Assembly (NCBI RefSeq): GCF_014205135.1
Contig: NZ_JACHMY010000001.1
Location: forward strand, 6,634,001-6,698,000
DNA length: 64,000 nucleotides
Direction: 5' to 3'
From: Kribbella italica
GTDB taxonomy: Bacteria > Actinomycetota > Actinomycetes > Propionibacteriales > Kribbellaceae
Shown here: piece after piece, positions 59,680 to 64,000 of the stretch
Position numbering within the stretch: the stretch's first letter is position 1
Layout: each line of letters begins with the position of its first letter
Notes under the pieces: generated by a model
Databases searched by the model: none
Told to the model about the DNA's origin: nothing
The model's input: the letters and a program-made list of their open reading frames with translations, nothing else
Position numbers and translations under genes: made by a program

Positions 59680-60995
59680 TGGCGAAGGCGGAGAAGGGCA
59701 AGCGCAACGTCAACGGTGAGGGCAACATTCGGCAACGCTCCAACGGGTTGTACGAAGGTCGCGCCTACGTCATCACGACGGATGGTCGTGAGGTCCGGAA
59801 GAGCGTCTACGGCAAGTCGTGGGACGAGGTCCACGAGAAGCTGACGAAGATGCAGGCCGACACCATGTCGGGCAAGCGGGTGGCCTCCAGCTCTCAGACG
59901 GTGGCGGAGTACCTGGAGTACTGGCTCGAGGAGCACGCGCGGCACCGGGTCCGCGACACGACCTTTGCTAGCTATAAGTGGCTCATCACCAAGTACCTCG
60001 TACCGCTGTTCGGCAAGAAGAAGCTCACCACGCTCCGCCCGAACGACGTACGGCGCGGCCTGTTCCAGCTCCAGCAGGTCTGCCAGTGCTGTGCCCAGGG
60101 CAAGGACAGGGCGCGGGAGGAGCGGGCAGAGGTCGAGCGGAAGAAGCGGGAAGGCCGGCCAGCTCGGAAGAACGCCAAGGCGATCGAGGGCGCTCGGTGC
60201 TGTGCGCTGGTCCTGAAGGTCTGCTGCCGGTCGACGGTCTCGGATGGGACAGTTCGGTACCTGCATCGCCTGCTTCGCGCGGCTCTCCAAGACGCCGTGT
60301 CCGAGGACGAGATCCTGACCGAGAACGTCGCCAAGAAGCTCCGGCTGAACCACAAGTACCGGCCGAAGTTCAAAGCGTGGAGCCGCGCCGAGGCAACCAA
60401 ATTCCTGGAGGCCATCCGGGATGACCGGCTCTACGCCCTGTACGCGGTAGCGCTGTCGCTCGGCCTTCGTCGCGGTGAGGCTCTGGGGCTGCGCTGGTCG
60501 GACGTCGACCTGGAGGCCGCTCTGATCCAGGTCAACCAGGCGCTCCACCGGGTGGATGGAGCGCTCAAGCTCGGGGACGTCAAGACGGACGGTAGTACTC
60601 GCCTGGTCGCCGTACCGAAGCCGCTCGTCTCCGCTCTGCGGGCTCACCGGGCCGCACAGGCTCAGGAGCGGAAGAACGCGGGTGAGTCATGGCAGGCGGG
60701 GGGCTACGTGTTCTCGACCATGATCGGGACCCCGATCGAGCCGCGGAACATGAACCGCCACTTTGACCGGCTCTGCGAGAAGGCCGGCGTACGGCGTATC
60801 CGGTTCCACGACCTCCGGCACTCGTGCGCCTCGCTGCTCTACAGCCAGGGGGTGCCGCTGGAGAACATCCAGGACGTGCTCGGCCACAGCTCACCGACCG
60901 TGACGAAGGTCATCTACGTGGACGTCGCCGAGGACGTGACCCGGGATGCTGTCGACAAGCTCGGCTTTCTGTTCGGGGAGCAGCCGGAGGAGTGA
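59679..60995 (+). CDS. int: Tyrosine integrase of the element
   Basis: 438 residues. The catalytic set is Arg264 (LGLRRGEALGL), His377 and Arg380 (FHDLRHSCASL), His403 (LGHSSPTVTK) and Tyr413 (VIYVDV). An N-terminal arm-binding domain (GRAYVITTDGREVRKSVYG) is present. Between core-binding and catalytic parts (about 135-190) is a cysteine-rich insertion (QVCQCCAQGKD, ARCCALVLKVCCRS) with a charged helix. The gene ends 120 bases before attR, as usual for tRNA-specific integrases. Confidence 0.95.
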   Translation: MAKAEKGKRNVNGEGNIRQRSNGLYEGRAYVITTDGREVRKSVYGKSWDEVHEKLTKMQADTMSGKRVASSSQTVAEYLEYWLEEHARHRVRDTTFASYKWLITKYLVPLFGKKKLTTLRPNDVRRGLFQLQQVCQCCAQGKDRAREERAEVERKKREGRPARKNAKAIEGARCCALVLKVCCRSTVSDGTVRYLHRLLRAALQDAVSEDEILTENVAKKLRLNHKYRPKFKAWSRAEATKFLEAIRDDRLYALYAVALSLGLRRGEALGLRWSDVDLEAALIQVNQALHRVDGALKLGDVKTDGSTRLVAVPKPLVSALRAHRAAQAQERKNAGESWQAGGYVFSTMIGTPIEPRNMNRHFDRLCEKAGVRRIRFHDLRHSCASLLYSQGVPLENIQDVLGHSSPTVTKVIYVDVAEDVTRDAVDKLGFLFGEQPEE

Positions 60996-60996
60996 C

Positions 60997-61021
60997 GTTG
61001 GGGTACGGGCGGGGGTACGGA
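60997..61021. promoter_or_regulatory. Candidate integrase arm-type site, right
   Basis: Two direct copies of GGGGTACG (GTTGGGGTACGG and GCGGGGGTACGGA), just after the integrase stop, matching the doublet near attL. Confidence 0.5.
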
Positions 61022-61051
61022 GAGGGTGGCCGAGCTGGTGGGCCGCCCTCT
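61021..61051 (+). terminator. Integrase terminator
   Basis: AGAGGGTGGCC pairs with GGCCGCCCTCT (61041-61051) with one G-T pair and a 9-base loop, 25 bases after the integrase stop. Confidence 0.75.
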
Positions 61052-61073
61052 CGGCATGTCCTGGGAATGACAA

Positions 61074-61107
61074 AAGACCAGGTCATCCACCTGATGGACC
61101 TGGTCTT
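61074..61107 (-). terminator. Element-borne terminator that replaces the tRNA-Arg terminator
   Basis: AAGACCAGGTC pairs perfectly over 11 bp with 61097-61107. It follows the tRNA 3' end on the - strand by five bases. Its loop and flanks (CAGGTC-TCCACCTGATG-type) copy the host terminator at 44779-44817 with different outer base pairs. Confidence 0.75.
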
Positions 61108-61111
61108 CTGC

Positions 61112-61187
61112 TGGCGCGCTCGGAGGGATTCGAACCCCCAACCTTCTGATCCGTAGTCAGATGCTCTATCCGTTGAGCTACGAGCGC
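61112..61187 (-). tRNA. tRNA-Arg (ACG), integration target
   Basis: 73 nt body at 61115-61187 plus an encoded CCA (61112-61114). Acceptor GCGCTCG pairs with CGAGCGC. The D arm is GCTC/GAGC, the anticodon stem TCTGA/TCAGA holds CTACGGA (anticodon ACG), and the T loop is TTCGAAT. Its 3' half, up to 61156, is the attR copy supplied by the element. Confidence 0.97.
61114..61156 (-). repeat. attR: element copy of the tRNA-Arg 3' part
   Basis: 43 bases identical to 44821-44863. It restores the tRNA and, unlike the left copy, is followed by the complement of CCA. Confidence 0.95.
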
Positions 61188-61293
61188 AGGCAACGACGAA
61201 AACGATACATCGAGACCGGCTCTTGGTGCTAATCGGGGGTGAGCGGGCGCGGGACGGCGGGACGGCGGGCCGGCGAGGGCTAGATTTCGCGGC

Positions 61294-61848
61294 ATGGACA
61301 TCGGTGATCTGCTCGGTGGGCGGGATCTCAACGACGTGAAGAAGGCCGTCGGGTTCGTGCTCGAGAACTCCGACGACTTCGAGAAGGTCCTCCAGCTGGT
61401 CAAGGACCTGCCGGACGACGCGCTCGCGTTCATCGGCAAGCTGCCGGAGCTGCTGAAGACGATCGGTGGCGGGCTGGCCGAGGCCGGCGAGCAGGCGGCG
61501 AAGGCGGCCGGTGCGCTGGTCGGGGACGACGGCGAGGGTGGCGCGCGGAAGGCGCTCAGCGGCAGCGCGACCACGATGAACGCGGCCCGCGACCGGCTGA
61601 AGGACGCGGCCGGGATGCTGTCCGGGCTGGCCGGTGAGCTGGACAAGATCCCCGGCGTCGGTGACGCGGCGGCCAAGCGGCTGAACGACGGCAGCGGGCA
61701 GGTCAGTGGTGTCGCGACCGAGATCGAGAGCCTGGCCGGCAACCTGGAGGACCTGTCCGGCATCCTGGCCTCGGTCGGCGAGGCCCTGTCCGGACTCGGC
61801 AGCAAGCTGAGCGAGTCCGGCGGCACGGTCAAAACCCTGCTGGGCTGA
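61294..61848 (+). CDS. Conserved helical protein of unknown function
   Basis: 184 residues. The N-terminus (MDIGDLLGGRDLNDVKKAVG, FVLENSDDFEKVLQLVKDLP) is acidic and helical. The remainder is rich in Gly/Ala/Ser/Leu with heptad-like spacing (LAGNLEDLSGILASVGEALS). No signal peptide or strong membrane helix. I know no family for it. Codon use is that of the host, outside the element. Confidence 0.7.
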   Translation: MDIGDLLGGRDLNDVKKAVGFVLENSDDFEKVLQLVKDLPDDALAFIGKLPELLKTIGGGLAEAGEQAAKAAGALVGDDGEGGARKALSGSATTMNAARDRLKDAAGMLSGLAGELDKIPGVGDAAAKRLNDGSGQVSGVATEIESLAGNLEDLSGILASVGEALSGLGSKLSESGGTVKTLLG

Positions 61849-61963
61849 GTTCCGGTACGCCGTACAGGTTTCTGGAAACGCGGGGGAACCGGATCGCGGG
61901 TGCTGTCGTCTAAGACGCGTTGCCGGGCGGCCGGAAACGTGATCGGTAAGGGAGAGCTTCCGC

Positions 61964-62560
61964 GTGGCTAGGGTCTGGGGCATGGCTGGTGGAGTGGTGC
62001 GGGGTGCGCTGATCGCCTCCGGGGTGGCGCTGGTCGCGGGGCTGGGGATCGGGTTCGCCGCCGGTGAGCCGGTGCACGAGGACGACGTCGCCGGCGCGCG
62101 CAAACTGCCGGCCGACCTGTGCGAGCGGCTCGGCGACATCTCCGGGTTGTTGCCCAAGGCATCTTCTCCGGTGTTCGCGCAGACCGGCACCGGCGAGGTG
62201 CGCTGCCGCGCGGTCGCCGAGGAGTCGGGTCAGCGGACCTACACCGGCGCGACGGTCAACGTCCAGATCACGCCGTACGCCGGGAAGCTCGGCGGCGAGG
62301 GCGAACCGCCGTTCCGGCCGGACCAGATGGCGCGCAAGGCGTTCGACCGCGAGAAGGGCGAGCTCACGCCCGGCCGGCACTACCCGACGAGGATCGACCG
62401 CCTCGGGCGGACCGGCGGCGAGGACTGGAAGGTGTCGGTGGTCGTGCTGCGCGACGACCTCGTCGTCCAGGTGGACTACGAGGCGCATCCGGTCGCGCCC
62501 GACAAGGCCGAGCAGGCCGCACTCGTCCTGGCCGACCGGGCCGTCTGGGAGGCGAAGTGA
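61964..62560 (+). CDS. Membrane-anchored or secreted hypothetical protein
   Basis: 198 residues from a GTG with AAGGGAGAG upstream. One N-terminal hydrophobic helix (VVRGALIASGVALVAGLGIG, about residues 11-30) is followed by an extracytoplasmic domain of about 160 residues with two cysteines (LCERL and VRCRAV). The layout resembles actinobacterial DUF3558-type lipoproteins, but without a lipobox. The stop overlaps the next start by four bases. Confidence 0.7.
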   Translation: MARVWGMAGGVVRGALIASGVALVAGLGIGFAAGEPVHEDDVAGARKLPADLCERLGDISGLLPKASSPVFAQTGTGEVRCRAVAEESGQRTYTGATVNVQITPYAGKLGGEGEPPFRPDQMARKAFDREKGELTPGRHYPTRIDRLGRTGGEDWKVSVVVLRDDLVVQVDYEAHPVAPDKAEQAALVLADRAVWEAK

Positions 62561-63777
62561 ACAGCGCGCCGGAGATCTCCGGGTACGAGCTCGACCAGCG
62601 GCTGCTGGACCACCCGCTCGCCGAGATCTGGCGCGGACGGTCGTTCACCGGGATGGAGGTCGTCGTCCTCGTGCTGAGCGCGGCCGGCGCCGACGACCCC
62701 GCGGTCCGCGACCGCCTCAGCCAGGCCAGCCGGACCGCCGCGCTCGAGCCGGAGCGCCAGGAGCTCCCGCTCTGGGCCGCCAACCTCACCGCCACCAGGC
62801 CGTACGCCGTCACGCAGCTCGTCCCGGGCCAGTCCGGCGCCGAGCGCCTGCTCGACCCGCTCGACGGCCTGCTCGGCAACGACGAGCAGTCCCTGGCCGC
62901 GGTCCGCGAACAGCTCACGCCGTACGGCGCTGCCCCGATCCCGGGTGGTGAGCGGGAGCCGCACGCCGCCTCCGCCGCCCCGGCGAGCCCCGCCGGTCCG
63001 CCGGGCTCCGCCGGTCTGCCGGGCTCCGCCGGTCCGCCGGGCTCCGCCGGCGCGGCGGGCCCCGGCGGGCCTGCGCAGGCGACCCGCACCTCCAAGAAGT
63101 GGCCTTATCTCGTGGCGGTGGTCGTGGTGCTCGCCGTGTTCAGCATCACCTACTCCATCGGCGCCGCCATCAAGAGCGCGACCTCGGAGGTCGACCCGGC
63201 CGTCCCGCCGCCGGCCGCGGTCAGTCCGGCCGCGTTGCCGACGGGCGTGCTCAGCCCGGGGATCGACAAGGTGACCTCCGTGCCGTGGTCCCGGTCCGGG
63301 CCGTTCGCGCCGGTGGTCGGCGCGATCTACCCGCCGGGCGCGGACCTTCAGGTCGCGCGGCAGCTGGACCTGCCGTTCGAGTTCGGCTTCCCGGAGCCGC
63401 CGGTGCTCGACGAGAAGCAGGCCACGGAGTCGTCGACGACGATCTACCGCCGCGTGCTCACCGGGACGAACCCGGCGAAGGCAGGGATCGACCTGCGGAT
63501 CGCGCTCCGGCCGTGCACCGACCAGGCGGCGTGCCTGGCCGGCCGGGCGGCGTTCGACAAGGAGTGGAGCACGACGTACAAGACCTCCGCTCCGACCACC
63601 CGGCGGGACAGCGCGACCTGGTACGCCGTCACCAACAAGCCGTACACGCTGGTGATGAGCCACGTCTTCAGCTCCCAGGGCCGTTGGTGGCTGGTCGGCA
63701 CGGCCGCCGTCGCCGCGCCGGGTGAGGAGCCGGGCGCCCAGAAGGTCGTCAACGACATCTGGCGCCAGACCAGCTGA
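62557..63777 (+). CDS. Membrane protein with kinase-like N-terminal remnant, Gly/Pro-rich linker and outer domain
   Basis: 406 residues from a GTG overlapping the previous stop. Residues 1-120 (ISGYELDQRLLDHPLAEIWR, GMEVVVLVLSAAGADDPAVR, TRPYAVTQLVPGQSGAERLL) resemble the N-lobe of a Ser/Thr kinase, but the glycine loop, catalytic loop and DFG are absent. Next come a Gly-Ser-Ala-Gly-Pro/Leu-Pro repeat (about 145-172), a transmembrane helix (YLVAVVVVLAVFSITYSIGA) and an outer domain of about 190 residues with one Cys pair (PCTDQAACL). It pairs with the preceding gene. Confidence 0.7.
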   Translation: MNSAPEISGYELDQRLLDHPLAEIWRGRSFTGMEVVVLVLSAAGADDPAVRDRLSQASRTAALEPERQELPLWAANLTATRPYAVTQLVPGQSGAERLLDPLDGLLGNDEQSLAAVREQLTPYGAAPIPGGEREPHAASAAPASPAGPPGSAGLPGSAGPPGSAGAAGPGGPAQATRTSKKWPYLVAVVVVLAVFSITYSIGAAIKSATSEVDPAVPPPAAVSPAALPTGVLSPGIDKVTSVPWSRSGPFAPVVGAIYPPGADLQVARQLDLPFEFGFPEPPVLDEKQATESSTTIYRRVLTGTNPAKAGIDLRIALRPCTDQAACLAGRAAFDKEWSTTYKTSAPTTRRDSATWYAVTNKPYTLVMSHVFSSQGRWWLVGTAAVAAPGEEPGAQKVVNDIWRQTS

Positions 63778-63924
63778 CCGTCGTACGGCGTCGTGGGCTG
63801 CCTCTCGGCGCCTCGTTCACGCGAACGCCCGGCGCAGTACGGTGGCGACACACCAGTGGCGGCATAGAACGCGCGGTGCGCGGGTTGTCACTCGGTGGAC
63901 GGACTACGACGGAGGAGCGAGACG

Positions 63925-64000
63925 GTGGGCATTCGGATCGGTTACAAGGCGTCGGCGGAGCAGTTCGGACCGCGGGACCTGGTCGAGTACGCGGTACGCG
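63925..64000 (+). CDS. fgd: F420-dependent glucose-6-phosphate dehydrogenase, first 25 codons only
   Basis: The GTG at 63925 follows GGAGGAG by eight bases. The visible product, MGIRIGYKASAEQFGPRDL then VEYAVR, matches the N-terminus of Fgd, which reduces coenzyme F420 with glucose-6-phosphate. That agrees with the F420-dependent enzyme at 40251-41141. The gene runs off the window. The 63778-63924 gap holds only its upstream region. Confidence 0.85.
   Translation, partial: MGIRIGYKASAEQFGPRDLVEYAVR

Larger units (their letters stand above)
44821..61156. mobile_element. Integrative (and probably conjugative) element of AICE type in tRNA-Arg(ACG), about 16.3 kb
   Basis: It is bounded by a perfect 43-base direct repeat (44821-44863 and 61114-61156) equal to the 3' half of tRNA-Arg. 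Inside lie a tyrosine integrase and an excisionase next to the right end, a HUH Rep protein, an FtsK-type translocase, a Pra-like activator and a KorSA-like GntR repressor: the AICE toolkit. The left half carries an XRE regulator, CutA and the AT-richer candidate defence operon as cargo. All backbone genes look intact, so the element may still be mobile. Confidence 0.93.

Overview
The window looks like a chromosomal segment of a high-GC, aerobic, soil-type actinomycete. The signs are strong GC bias at third codon positions, many GTG/TTG starts, ECF41- and ECF42-type sigma factors, a WhiB protein, F420-dependent enzymes, GTP-dependent PEP carboxykinase and an actinomycete integrative element. 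The gene content reminds me of Kribbella or its relatives in the Nocardioidaceae group. That genus is an inference, not something the sequence proves.

Layout. 0-14.7 kb holds mixed housekeeping and accessory genes: an SDR with a divergent MmyB-type regulator, a GH16-like protein, an ECF41 sigma factor followed by an FAD-linked oxidase, a secreted SH3/M15-like protein, a crotonase, two YCII proteins, a DHA2 drug exporter, an ECF42 sigma factor, CsbD, an aldo/keto reductase and a transglutaminase-like protein. 13.3-30.1 kb is a complete L-rhamnose module: a LacI regulator, a four-gene ABC importer, rhamnose mutarotase, isomerase, bifunctional aldolase/dehydrogenase, an arabinose/fucose-isomerase-like protein, rhamnulokinase, a small LuxR-type HTH protein and a secreted GH78 alpha-L-rhamnosidase. 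Rhamnose would be released outside the cell, imported, and converted to dihydroxyacetone phosphate plus lactate or lactaldehyde. A repeat array sits inside this module. 30-44.8 kb contains a two-component system with an aspartate-rich membrane protein, threonine ammonia-lyase, a HIRAN protein, an acetylxylan-esterase-like hydrolase, an LCP cell-wall ligase, tRNA-Ser(GCT), an F420 oxidoreductase and PEPCK.

44.82-61.16 kb is an integrative element of the actinomycete AICE type, inserted in the 3' end of tRNA-Arg(ACG) and bounded by a perfect 43-bp direct repeat. Its backbone is a KorSA-like GntR repressor with a GNAT partner, a Pra-like activator, two small proteins, an FtsK-type DNA translocase, WhiB, a RepSA-like HUH replication initiator, an excisionase and a tyrosine integrase. 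Its left half carries an XRE regulator, a CutA protein and, in 48.2-53.4 kb, a visibly more AT-rich four-gene operon. The operon encodes an SPPY-type DNA methyltransferase, an SMC/Rad50-like ATPase with a double CxxC zinc motif, a small winged-helix-like protein and a PD-(D/E)xK nuclease. I infer an anti-phage or anti-plasmid defence system related in logic to Lamassu/ABC-three-component systems but with a dedicated methyltransferase. It is the best candidate here for an undescribed system.

After the element come three conserved actinobacterial membrane or hypothetical proteins, one with a kinase-like N-terminal remnant and a Gly/Pro-rich linker, and the first codons of an F420-dependent glucose-6-phosphate dehydrogenase gene that runs off the end.
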